64,000 nt of DNA from Bifidobacterium pseudolongum subsp. globosum (GTDB lineage: Bacteria > Actinomycetota > Actinomycetes > Actinomycetales > Bifidobacteriaceae): the NCBI RefSeq assembly GCF_000741295.1, contig NZ_JGZG01000002.1:1-64000 (forward strand). Direction: 5' to 3'. The position numbers and the translations under genes were made by a program. The notes below the pieces were generated by a model, which saw only the letters and a list, made by a program, of their open reading frames with translations, searched no databases and was not told the DNA's origin. Below are positions 29,734-37,561 of the stretch, in pieces. The number at the start of each line of letters is the position of its first letter. Within the stretch, counting starts at the first letter, position 1.

Positions 29734-30441
29734 ATGGCCAATGCTTCCAGAATGTCTTCATACCAGCGGCGCGAACAGCTCATCTGCATCGGGCGCGCGC
29801 TCTTCGCCGCCAAGGGCTTCGAGTCGGTCAGCGTCGAGGAGATCGCCGCGACCGCCAAAGTGAGCAAGCCGATCGTCTACGAGCATTTCGGCGGCAAAGA
29901 GGGACTGTACGCGGTCGTCGTGGACCGCGAGATGCGCGCGCTCAACGACATGCTCATCGGAGCGCTGCGCGCCGACGACGTGCACCCGCGGCAGATCGTG
30001 GAGCGCACGACACTCGCGCTGCTCACCTACATCGAAGAGAACACCGAGGGATTCCAGGTGCTCGCGCGCGATTCACCCACGACCGACCCGACGAGCTCGT
30101 TCTCGTCGTTGCTCGGCGACGTCTCCACGCGCGTGGGGCAGATCCTTGAGGAGTGGTTCAAACGGCAGAAACTGCCCGCGAAGAACGCGCCGTACTATGC
30201 GCAGATGCTCGTGGGGCTCACCGTATATACAGGCCAGTATTGGGCCGACCGGCGCAAACTGAGCAAAGAGCAGCTCGCCGCGCTGATCGTGAACCTGGCA
30301 TGGAACGGACTGAGCCGCATGGAAGCCAAGCCGACCCTGCGGTTCGAAGACGGCAAGGCCACCAAAGCGGCCGCCGCCCCCGAACCCGAGCACGAACCCG
30401 CTGAGGAGCCCGCTACTTCATCCAGTGATCAGACATCTTGA
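29734..30441 (+). CDS. TetR/AcrR-family transcriptional regulator
   Basis: DNA-binding repressor, 235 aa. The helix-turn-helix ISVEEIAATAKVSKPIVYEHF-type region is at residues 26-55: GFESVSVEEIAATAKVSK, then PIVYEHFGGKEGLYAVV. The ligand-binding C-terminal domain and an Ala/Glu/Ser-rich tail follow. AAGACT ends seven bases before the ATG and GGAGGG abuts it. The last 29 bp overlap the end of the convergent peptidase gene. Target and ligand are unknown; ftsY is divergent and an unlikely target. Confidence 0.85.
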   Translation: MANASRMSSYQRREQLICIGRALFAAKGFESVSVEEIAATAKVSKPIVYEHFGGKEGLYAVVVDREMRALNDMLIGALRADDVHPRQIVERTTLALLTYIEENTEGFQVLARDSPTTDPTSSFSSLLGDVSTRVGQILEEWFKRQKLPAKNAPYYAQMLVGLTVYTGQYWADRRKLSKEQLAALIVNLAWNGLSRMEAKPTLRFEDGKATKAAAAPEPEHEPAEEPATSSSDQTS

Positions 30442-31972
30442 ACGCGTTGTGCATCAGATTGCTCGCCTCGTAGAGCACCTCGTTGAGCAGCCGCTGCGTG
30501 CGTCCCTGCAGCCAGAGCGCCATCTGATCGTTCGCCTCGCCGAGCGCGAGCCGCACCGCCGCCATGCGCTCCGTGCCGTTGTCGCCTTCGAGCGCGTCGG
30601 CGTCGTCGGCGATCGACGCGTCGGTGTGCTTGACGAGCGCGTGACCGTAGGTCTGCACATCCTCGATGTACTGTTCGATCAGGTTCATCGTGCCATACCA
30701 GTGCGCGTCGGCGATCACCGCGATGATGCGGTTCGTCCAGTACAGCGAATCGGTTGACGCGTCCACGCCCGGCGTATCGCGCAGGTACGCGGGCGTGTCC
30801 ACGACGTTCGCATAGAACGGTGCCGGCGCGGTGAACGCGCCGCAGCCGTACGAGATCCACATGACCGACCGGTACGTCTGAGCCGCGTACGGGCGGATCT
30901 GCATGCACACCATGTGCCCCGTGCGGTTGATGCCGATCGGGCGATAGGCGTGGCGCGTCACCGCCGTGCCCGTGGTGCCGTACGGGTCGTACGGCGTGCC
31001 GTCGAAATGCGAGCCCATCAGGAACGCCACATCCTCGATGGTGATCTTGCGCTCCGGCTCGCGGCACCACGGCAGGTCCTGGGAGGCGGGCGTGTGGCGG
31101 GCCTGCGGCGAATCCCAGTCCTCGCTGGGATTGAGATGGCGCTGCATGTACCATGCGCGTGGCGTGTTGTAGACCGCGTCCTTCGGCGTGGCCGTGCCGA
31201 ACGCCGAACGCGGGTCGAAGTGCGCGGGGCTGCCTTCGAAACTCGTCATGTCGCGGTCAAGGTGGTTCCCTTCGATGAATTCGCGCAGGTCGGCGCTGCA
31301 CATGTTGTTGCGGCGCTCGCTGAACGCGTCGTCCAGGTCGAGCGAGTCGATGCCCAGCTGGTTGGGAATCGCCGCGTAACAGTCGTCGGGCACGCGGCGC
31401 GCCATCCAGTGGTGGCCGCCGATCGTCTCGACATACCAGATTTCGTCGACGTCGCTGATGATGATGCCGTTCGACTCGTACGTGCCGACTTCCTCAAGCA
31501 GGCGGCCGAGGCGCTCCACGCCTTCGCGCGCGGTGCTGATATATGGCAGCACGATCGTGATGATGTCCTCTTCGCCGAACCCGCCCGGCGTCTCCTCCAC
31601 ATACCCCGGCTCGCCCGGCTCGCCGACGGCCGGTTTGAGCGCCACAAGTGGATCGGCCGCAAGCACGCGCGGATTGACGGCGATCGTCTCGGTGGCGCTC
31701 ATCGCCACATTGTGTTCGTTCACACCGGCCTCCGCGAGCACGCCGCGGTTCGGCACCACATTGGGCACGATGCTGTAACGGCACGGGTCGGCGGGAAGGT
31801 CGAGCTCCATGTGGCTGATCACGCTGCGGTAATGGCGCGGCTGGTCGGCCGGCGCCACGGCCACGAAATGCTTGGGGTCATAGGTGCCGCTGCCCGAATC
31901 GTCATTGCGGGCGATGATGGTGGATCCGTCATAACTGGCTGATTTGCCGACTAACAATGTGGTGCAAGACAT
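30413..31972 (-). CDS. pepD: C69-family dipeptidase
   Basis: N-terminal-nucleophile dipeptidase, 519 aa. Starts MSCTTLLVGKSASYDGSTII: after removal of Met-Ser the Cys3 nucleophile would be exposed, as in the PepD family. RNDDSG and ARDGTT-like TGTAVTRHAYRPIG fit the family. No signal peptide, so cytosolic. The start at 31972 is favoured because the nucleophile must be close to the N-terminus and a TAACGT box ends seven bases before it. Likely trims dipeptides from casein or other peptides. Confidence 0.9.
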   Translation of the reverse strand: MSCTTLLVGKSASYDGSTIIARNDDSGSGTYDPKHFVAVAPADQPRHYRSVISHMELDLPADPCRYSIVPNVVPNRGVLAEAGVNEHNVAMSATETIAVNPRVLAADPLVALKPAVGEPGEPGYVEETPGGFGEEDIITIVLPYISTAREGVERLGRLLEEVGTYESNGIIISDVDEIWYVETIGGHHWMARRVPDDCYAAIPNQLGIDSLDLDDAFSERRNNMCSADLREFIEGNHLDRDMTSFEGSPAHFDPRSAFGTATPKDAVYNTPRAWYMQRHLNPSEDWDSPQARHTPASQDLPWCREPERKITIEDVAFLMGSHFDGTPYDPYGTTGTAVTRHAYRPIGINRTGHMVCMQIRPYAAQTYRSVMWISYGCGAFTAPAPFYANVVDTPAYLRDTPGVDASTDSLYWTNRIIAVIADAHWYGTMNLIEQYIEDVQTYGHALVKHTDASIADDADALEGDNGTERMAAVRLALGEANDQMALWLQGRTQRLLNEVLYEASNLMHNAFKMSDHWMK

Positions 31973-32052
31973 AGGCACTACGTTAGCGCACCGGCCGCCG
32001 CCTCCACCCGATTTTGTGTTTTCGTGTGGTGGTTGTAGAATAGCGGGTTGTT

Positions 32053-32125
32053 GCCCCTCTAGCTCAACGGTTAGAGCAGCGTCCTTTTAAGTCGTGGGTT
32101 CAGGGTTCGAATCCCTGGGGGGGCA
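32053..32125 (+). tRNA. tRNA-Lys (UUU)
   Basis: Cloverleaf of 73 nt followed by an encoded CCA (32126-32128). The acceptor GCCCCTC pairs with GGGGGGC through one G-U, D-arm GCTC/GAGC, anticodon loop CTTTTAA (anticodon TTT) and T-arm CAGGG-TTCGAAT-CCCTG. The anticodon stem GCGTC/GTCGT has a T-T mismatch at 30-40 and a G-T end pair. TAGAAT at 32035-32040 is a plausible -10. Confidence 0.95.
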
Positions 32126-32135
32126 CCATCACAGG

Positions 32136-32167
32136 CCCCGAACCGTTGCAATTCCAACGATTCGGGG
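32136..32167 (+). terminator. Terminator of tRNA-Lys
   Basis: Stem CCCCGAACCGTTG / CAACGATTCGGGG with one mismatch and a six-base loop, followed by CTTTGCTC, eight bases after the CCA end. Confidence 0.75.
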
Positions 32168-32386
32168 CTTTGCTCATACCTAGCCCATACCCCAACCGCA
32201 CTGTTTGGGCGCACTTTGGGCGCACATTCAGCGATAAAAGCCCTATAGGCTCTCCAGCCCTCCCCACGCATCCCACTTTCCGCTGCATCCCAACCCTGCG
32301 GGGAAAAGCCCAGTACAATACAGGAAAAGCCTAGGACTGACCTCCTAGAAAATCCCAAAGAATACCGCACCCCGCTTCTGGATGGC

Positions 32387-32560
32387 TGTCGGTGTCTAGT
32401 GGGCAGACGCATGCGGCTGCCATTTGTGCTTTGGGCGTCCGTCCGTGTCTAGAGGCCAGCTATATGCAGCCGTCTTCGGCTTCTTGGGTGGTCGTCTGTG
32501 TCTAGTGGCTAGACAGGAGCAGTCACCACCCATGCTTTGGATGACCGTTAGTGTCTAGAA
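32387..32560. repeat. 53-bp tandem hairpin array (family B), copy 2
   Basis: GTGTCTAG recurs at 32392, 32445, 32498 and 32551, each exactly 53 bp apart. The text between diverges but keeps a CAGAC or CTAGACA start that can pair with the TGTCTAG end, so each unit can fold alone. Same unit as at 7371-7498. Not CRISPR: the repeat is 8 bp and the intervening text is related rather than unique. Confidence 0.7.
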
Positions 32561-32581
32561 TCCAGCCGTGGGCGGCCACGC

Positions 32582-32600
32582 CGATGACGAAAACGGCGAA
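32582..32600. repeat. Family C half-copy
   Basis: GATGACGAAAACGGCGAAT, one arm of the inverted repeat seen at 13618 and 15537, without a partner arm here. It sits between the family B array and the family A element. Confidence 0.5.
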
Positions 32601-32649
32601 TATATTGCCAATATGATCATCATCCCCACCCAACACAGCAGTCCTTTCC

Positions 32650-32788
32650 GTTACCGGTAGCATCCTTTTCTGCTATGGGTAGTGCCCCTTCGCTACGGGT
32701 AGCGCGCCCGCAGCCAGCCGCCAGATACAATCGTTGGAAAATGGCGGCTCATAGACGCAGCGACGCCAAAAATACACTACCCGTAGCG
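32650..32788. repeat. Dispersed palindromic repeat family A, copy 2
   Basis: Boxes GTTACCGGTAGCA (32650), GCTATGGGTAGTG (32672) and GCTACGGGTAGCG (32692), then a central hairpin AGCCGCCA / TGGCGGCT (32716-32749) whose loop holds CGTTGGAAAA, then CACTACCCGTAGCG (32775-32788). The loop text is the complement of that in copy 1, while the stem differs, which hints at conserved structure. The copy is inverted relative to 7176-7292. Confidence 0.7.
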
Positions 32789-32818
32789 AAAAGGCGCACT
32801 CGCCAGGGGCAATCGAGG

Positions 32819-32974
32819 ATGGCTAGGCCCTCCGACCAACGCCATCCCCATGATGCACCACACCAGCAAGAGGCGGACGACTCCGACTCCGGTACCGGAT
32901 CAAGCGAATCCGACTCCGGCACGGCAGACACGGAGTCGAGCGATTGGCTCATGGAGTTCTTCGAGATCGCCTGA
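32819..32974 (+). CDS. Possible small acidic protein
   Basis: 51 codons from ATG 32819, ending ESSDWLMEFFEIA after an Asp/Ser/Gly/Thr-rich stretch. No family recognised. The reading frame extends upstream into the repeat element without an obvious better start, and no clear ribosome site is present. Composition (acidic tail, aromatic end) resembles a real C-terminus, so it could be a remnant. Confidence 0.28.
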   Translation: MARPSDQRHPHDAPHQQEADDSDSGTGSSESDSGTADTESSDWLMEFFEIA

Positions 32975-33001
32975 ACCCGCCAATCAACTCAATCCACCGA
33001 T

Positions 33002-34462
33002 TCAATCCAACGCGAGGATCCGGTCGCACCAATGGGCGGCGAGCTCGTCGTCGTGCGTGATGACGAGCACCGCCACCCCACGGTCGGCGAGCTCGCGCAG
33101 CAACGCGCCGACCTGCATCATGTGCGCGCGGTCGAGCCCGCTCGTCGGCTCGTCGAGCACCACGAACCGCTTCTTTCCCATCAACGCCACGGCGATCGCG
33201 AGCCGTTGCTTCTGGCCTCCGGAAAGGCTCATCGGGTGCCGGTCCGCCACGTCGAGCAGATCGAGTTCGCCCAGCAGCGCGTCGCATTGTTCGCGCGCGG
33301 CGGCGAGCTCCCCGCCGGCCTGCACCGTTTCGAGCATGACCTCGGCGCGCACGCTTTCGGCGAAGAGCTGGTAGTGCACGTCTTGCATCACCAATGCCGC
33401 GGCGCGTGAGAGCGCCGACGCGCGCGCCGACTCGCCGCCGAGTTCGACTGTGCCGGCGAGCGGCGCCTGCAGTCCGCACAACGTGCGCGCGAATGTGCTT
33501 TTGCCCGCGCCGTTGCGCCCCATGATTCCCACAATCTGCCCGCCGTAGACATCGACGTCCGGAATGCGCAGACTGAATTCCACACCCCGCCGGAACAGCG
33601 CGCGCTTGCGGTAGCCCACTTCGAGCCCTCGCGTGCCGAGCACCGGCGTGCCTTCGCCATGCGAGGTGTGCGGTGCGCGCGCGAGTGCGGCGATCCGCGC
33701 GCGGTCTTCGCTCACGTCGAGCGCGCGCAACCCCCACGCCTCGCGCTGCGTCGCCGGCAGCGCCTCGAATTCGCGCGCGGTGTAGGTACCGAGCAGTTCG
33801 CCGCCATCGAACACGCAGTAGCGGTCCACGAGATCAGCGCACCATGCCAGCCGGTGTTCGGCGATCACAATCGCCACCCCGTCGGCTTTCAGCGCGGCGA
33901 TCATGCCGTGCAGGCGCGCCATCGACGCGGTGTCGAGGTTGCTCGTCGGCTCGTCGAGCACCATCACCGCCGGTTCGAGCACAGCCGCGGACGCCACGGC
34001 GAACCGCTGCTGCTGGCCTCCCGACAGGTTAACGATCGCGCGGTCGAGCAGGTCGGCAATCCCGAAGCGCGCCGCCACCTGCCGCACGCGTTCGCGGATC
34101 TGCGGCGCGGGCATGCCGGCGTTTTCGCACGGGAATGCGAGTTCGTCGGTCGACCGCGCGTGGAAATACTGGGTTTTGGGGTTCTGGAACACGCTGCCCA
34201 CCACGCGCGCGTGTGATTCGAGCGGCGCACGGCTGGCCTCGAGGCCGCCGGTACACGCGTGCCCGGTGAGCGTGCCGGTGAAATGCCTGGGCGCGAGCCC
34301 GTTGACCAGACGCGTGGCGGTGGTTTTGCCGCAGCCGCTGGGGCCCACGAGCATCACGAGTTCGCCCGCGCGCACGTGCAGCGTCACGTTGCGCAGGGCT
34401 GCGCCTTCGCCGCTGTATGCGAACGTGCAATCGCGCAATGTGCACAATGCCGTACTGTCCAC
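33002..34462 (-). CDS. ecfA: ECF transporter ATPase with two fused ABC domains
   Basis: Energises uptake by an energy-coupling-factor transporter. 486 aa with two full ATPase domains. First: GPSGCGKTTATR, LSGGQQQRFAVASA and MVLDEPTSNLD. Second: GRNGAGKSTFART, LSGGQKQRLAIAVA and VVLDEPTSGLD. Each ends in a switch His (IVIAEHRL and LVITHDDE). GTG start at 34462 is chosen because AAAGGA lies seven bases before it. Follows ecfT by 14 bases, forming an A1A2-T-S operon in which one gene replaces the usual EcfA1/EcfA2 pair. Confidence 0.92.
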   Translation of the reverse strand: MDSTALCTLRDCTFAYSGEGAALRNVTLHVRAGELVMLVGPSGCGKTTATRLVNGLAPRHFTGTLTGHACTGGLEASRAPLESHARVVGSVFQNPKTQYFHARSTDELAFPCENAGMPAPQIRERVRQVAARFGIADLLDRAIVNLSGGQQQRFAVASAAVLEPAVMVLDEPTSNLDTASMARLHGMIAALKADGVAIVIAEHRLAWCADLVDRYCVFDGGELLGTYTAREFEALPATQREAWGLRALDVSEDRARIAALARAPHTSHGEGTPVLGTRGLEVGYRKRALFRRGVEFSLRIPDVDVYGGQIVGIMGRNGAGKSTFARTLCGLQAPLAGTVELGGESARASALSRAAALVMQDVHYQLFAESVRAEVMLETVQAGGELAAAREQCDALLGELDLLDVADRHPMSLSGGQKQRLAIAVALMGKKRFVVLDEPTSGLDRAHMMQVGALLRELADRGVAVLVITHDDELAAHWCDRILALD

Positions 34463-34476
34463 TCCCCTGTCCTTTC

Positions 34477-35205
34477 TCAGCCGGTGACCGCGGCGACCGC
34501 GAGCGGCGCCAGGCTCAACGCCACGGCGAGCCAATCCACCGCGCGCATGCGCAGTTCGACCATGCTCGTCGGCTCGCCGGGCGCGCCCAGTCCGCGCGCC
34601 AGCCCCGCCACCGTCAGGTCGCGCGCCACGTTCGCCGCGTTCATCAACAGCGGCACCAGTATGTATTCGAGCGAGCGCAGCGGATGCCGCGCCAACGCCA
34701 TGCCGCCGCCGGCGAATCCACGCAGGCGCAGGCTTTGGCGGATCAGCCGGTAGTCATGGCGGATCGTGGGGAAGAACCGCATCATCACCACCACGGGAAT
34801 CACGAGCGCGTCGGGCGCGCGCATGCGGCGCATCGCGCACACCATGTCGCCCGGGCGCGTGGTGGCGAACATGGCCATGCCGGCGGTCAGGCACGGCATC
34901 ATCATGCACACGCCCGCCGCCGTGGCGCCGGCGATGTGCAGCCAGGGCAGGCGGTCCACGCCGAGCGCGCTCGCCCATTCCACCGCGCACAGCACACCAT
35001 AGACGGCGAGCATGCGCACGCCGGCGGCCGCTTTGCCGCCGAACAGCAGCGGCAGCGAGAACAGCACGACCGCGAGCGATTGCGCGGCGGGGCCGGCGTG
35101 CAGGAACATGAGCACGTTGGCCACCGCGAGCATGGTGAGTTTGGCGCGCGGGTCGAGGCGCAGCGCGCGGGTGCGCACGCCGGCTGCGCGCGCAGCGGCT
35201 GTCAT
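34477..35205 (-). CDS. ecfT: ECF transporter transmembrane subunit EcfT
   Basis: Membrane scaffold coupling the ATPase to the substrate-binding S component. 242 aa, about five hydrophobic segments (LTMLAVANVLMFLHAG, SLAVVLFSLPLLFGG and others). The coupling-helix Ala-Arg-Gly motifs are seen as SLRLRGFAG and VAGLARGLG. It overlaps the S-component gene by 4 bp (ATGA) and precedes ecfA. Confidence 0.9.
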   Translation of the reverse strand: MTAAARAAGVRTRALRLDPRAKLTMLAVANVLMFLHAGPAAQSLAVVLFSLPLLFGGKAAAGVRMLAVYGVLCAVEWASALGVDRLPWLHIAGATAAGVCMMMPCLTAGMAMFATTRPGDMVCAMRRMRAPDALVIPVVVMMRFFPTIRHDYRLIRQSLRLRGFAGGGMALARHPLRSLEYILVPLLMNAANVARDLTVAGLARGLGAPGEPTSMVELRMRAVDWLAVALSLAPLAVAAVTG

Positions 35206-35834
35206 TGTGTGACCCCGGCCTTCGCGAAGTGGCGGCGCAGGAGCACCAGGCCGAAGACGCCGCCCGCGAGCGCGCCGACGACGATCGCGAGCATCGCGCC
35301 GGCAAATGTGGCCATGTTGACGTGGTCGAACAGGCTCGCGATATAGGCGGAGTCCTTGCCTTTGCGCTCAAGGCTCGCGATATAGGCGCCCTTCATGAGC
35401 CAGATCGGCAGGATCGGGCCGGCGCAGCCGAACGAGAACAGCACGTAGCCGCCGAGGAGCGCCGCCTTGTTGCGGTAGGCGCCGAGGCGCGCCACAAGGT
35501 CGCCGAGCAGCGGGAACGCGATGCCGGTGACCAGCGATGTGGCGAAGTGCCCGAAGACGAACAGGAACAATCCCAGCACCACGCCCATCGTGGTGATCGC
35601 GCCGAATGCGCGCACGCGCGCATTGAGCAGCATGAACACGGGACCCGCAAGCAGCGCGGCGAACGCGGGCAGCAGCAGGTTGCCGGCCACGCCGAAGGCG
35701 ATGTTGCTGGCGAGCGCGCACAGCGCCACGATCATGAAGTACAGCGCGGAGAACACGCCGATGTTGATGTAGTCGGGCACGGCGAGGCGGCGTTTGGCGT
35801 CTTGCGCGGTGGGCAGTGCGGACTGCTGGGTCAT
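35202..35834 (-). CDS. ECF transporter S component, MptD/Trep_Strep type
   Basis: Membrane protein of 210 aa with about six hydrophobic segments (YINIGVFSALYFMIVALCAL, LLLPAFAALLAGPVFMLLN, FGAITTMGVVLGLFLFVFGH). It confers substrate specificity. The MptD family has no settled substrate. ATG 35834 has GGAG eight bases before it. First gene of the operon. The 358-bp upstream gap ends at the YhgE-type fragment, with a palindromic site at 36119. Confidence 0.82.
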   Translation of the reverse strand: MTQQSALPTAQDAKRRLAVPDYINIGVFSALYFMIVALCALASNIAFGVAGNLLLPAFAALLAGPVFMLLNARVRAFGAITTMGVVLGLFLFVFGHFATSLVTGIAFPLLGDLVARLGAYRNKAALLGGYVLFSFGCAGPILPIWLMKGAYIASLERKGKDSAYIASLFDHVNMATFAGAMLAIVVGALAGGVFGLVLLRRHFAKAGVTQ

Positions 35835-36192
35835 GCGTTGCGCTCCGTTTCGGTGGGGCAGCCCGGCACGCGACAACTTGGTTTTGCGCGGCGCGAAAAG
35901 ACCGGCATGCGGAAGATTGACGTCTGCATGATGGACGTGAGCTGCGTTGGTGCGTAAATGATTCACAATCTATTGGGCGCAGGCGCGTAAAACAAGAGCT
36001 TTACGCAAAGAATCCCCATTAATTCCACAATGCGGACCGCGCTGTGAGAATCTGCGCCGCCGCAAAGGCCGGCATTGGCACCGGCGCGCGCACGCCTTCG
36101 GCATAACACTACACTACCCGTAGCGCTACGTAGAGCGTATCGTTTATGATTGCTCTACGGCACCATCCACCGCCCGGCAGAAGAGGAGCCCC
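35835..36192. other. Divergent intergenic region
   Basis: No gene seen. Contains the ECF promoter side and, at 36110-36150, a family A single box overlapping the perfect palindrome CGTAGCGCTACG (36119-36130) just before a TATGAT -10 (36145-36150) for the YhgE fragment. Confidence 0.5.
36110..36150 (+). promoter_or_regulatory. Promoter with overlapping palindrome
   Basis: ACACTACCCGTAGC joins CGTAGCGCTACG (36119-36130), a 12-bp palindrome placed where the -35 would be. TATGAT at 36145-36150 is the likely -10, 43 bases before the start. A repressor could bind here. Confidence 0.4.
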
Positions 36193-37270
36193 ATGCGCAA
36201 CATATGGTTCATTCTCAAGCGCGACCTCAAGCGCCTGGTCCGCGTACCCACGGCATGGATCATCATCTTCGGCCTCACGTTCATCCCCGCGCTCTACGCA
36301 TGGTTCAACATCGCCGGATTCTGGGACCCGTACGGCAACACCTCCGGCATCCGCGTGGCGGTGGCCAACGAAGACAAGGGCGCGGACAGCTCGCTGCTGG
36401 GCAAGATGAACCTGGGCGACCAGATCGTGGGCTCCCTCAAGAAGAACCACCAGCTCGGATGGCAATTCATGACCAAAGCCGAGGCCATGGAGTGCGTCGA
36501 ATCGGCGCACTGCTACGCCGCCATCGTGATCCCCGGCGACTTCAGCGAATCCATGTCCAACGTGCTCACCAGCACCAGCACCCGGCCGCAGCTCGACTAC
36601 TACGTCAACGAGAAGGCGAACGCCGTGGCCCCCAAGATCACCGGCGTCGGCGCCACCACCGTGGACCGCCAGGTCAACAGCACCTTCGTCTCCACCGCCA
36701 GCAGCGTGATCAGCGGCATCGTCAACACAACCAACACGTCGATCAGCGAGCAGGCCGACAGCTCCGTGCAGCAGGCGCTCGCGCAGATCACCAAGACCAA
36801 AAACAATCTGGGCAAGACGCGCACGATGATCGCCGACCTGCGCACCACGCTCGCGGGCACAAAAGAGAAAACCGACGCGGCCAGCAAGGCGCTCGACGGC
36901 GTCACCACAGCCGCCAACACCGCCGGCACAGGGCTCGCCACCGCCTCCGACCTGCTCACGAAAACCCAGTCCGGGCTCAACGGCTTCGCCGCGAACACCT
37001 CCGACCAGCTCGACAAAGGCAGCAACCTGTTCCTGCAGGCGAGCGGCCAGGCCACAACCGACGCCACACGCATCACGAACGGCATCCTCACGGCCAACGG
37101 CGCCGCCGGCACCGCGCTCAACAACATGACGAGCGTCAACAACGACGTGGCGCAGCTCATCGAAGACCTCAAGAACCTGCCGGACAACCCGTTCAACGAA
37201 GACATCAAGCAGATCGTGGACGACCTGACGCGCGAGAACCAGAAGGCCGCCGCCACGCTCGCCGCGGCAA
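36193..37270 (+). pseudogene. YhgE/Pip-family membrane protein, 5' fragment
   Basis: N-terminal half of a YhgE/Pip (phage-infection-protein-like) protein: one membrane helix (TAWIIIFGLTFIPALYAWF), then the extracellular YhgE/Pip N-domain (GIRVAVANEDKG, PQLDYYVNEKANAVAPKI) and a helical Ala/Thr-rich region. The family normally continues to about 700 residues with C-terminal membrane helices; here recognisable sequence ends near residue 360. The frame then runs out of character (Arg/Ala-rich) to a stop at 37407. From about 37274 another frame carries the tail of a different protein, so a deletion fused two genes. AGGAG before ATG 36193. Secretion or export function is probably lost. Confidence 0.75.
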
Positions 37271-37273
37271 AGC

Positions 37274-37561
37274 GGCGTGCAGGTGCACGGCACGCGGCGC
37301 GAACAGTCCCAGCAGATCGCCGACGAACTGCATCTCGACCCCGCGCCGCTCAACGAAGCAGTGCGCGAGGCGGATTATGTGGCGTTCTCGGGCGTGCCGG
37401 CGGATGAGCGCGCGGCCGAGGCATACTGGAAGCGCATCGACGCCCTGCGCGGCAGCATGCTCGCCGCGCTGCCGCGGTGGCGCCGCTGGCGCACGCGGCT
37501 GTCGTTGCGCGACCTGTGGCACAGCCGCCAATCAGGCACACGAGGCAAGGAGCAGCGATGA
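37274..37561 (+). pseudogene. 3' fragment of a probable transglutaminase-like (TgpA-type) gene
   Basis: A frame different from the YhgE fragment encodes GVQVHGTRREQSQQIADEL, ADYVAFSGVPADERA and WRRWRTRLSLRDLW, resembling the cytoplasmic tail of transglutaminase-domain membrane proteins that precede PP2C genes in bifidobacteria. No start or N-terminal domains remain; a GTG at 37277 is the first candidate. It ends with the ATGA overlap into the PP2C gene, so the original operon coupling is kept. Parent identity is inferred from context and tail style. Confidence 0.5.

Noticed and set aside
32071-32412. 113-codon frame across tRNA-Lys (PPGIRTLNPRLKR)
   Set aside because: Antisense of the tRNA, a well-known false protein; no ribosome site.
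32129-32640. Prophage attachment site or integrase remnant after tRNA-Lys
   Set aside because: No repeated tRNA 3' end and no integrase-like frame could be supported.
36193-37407. Intact YhgE/Pip protein of 404 aa
   Set aside because: The last 45 residues are off-family and the C-terminal membrane domain is missing, so it is treated as a fragment.
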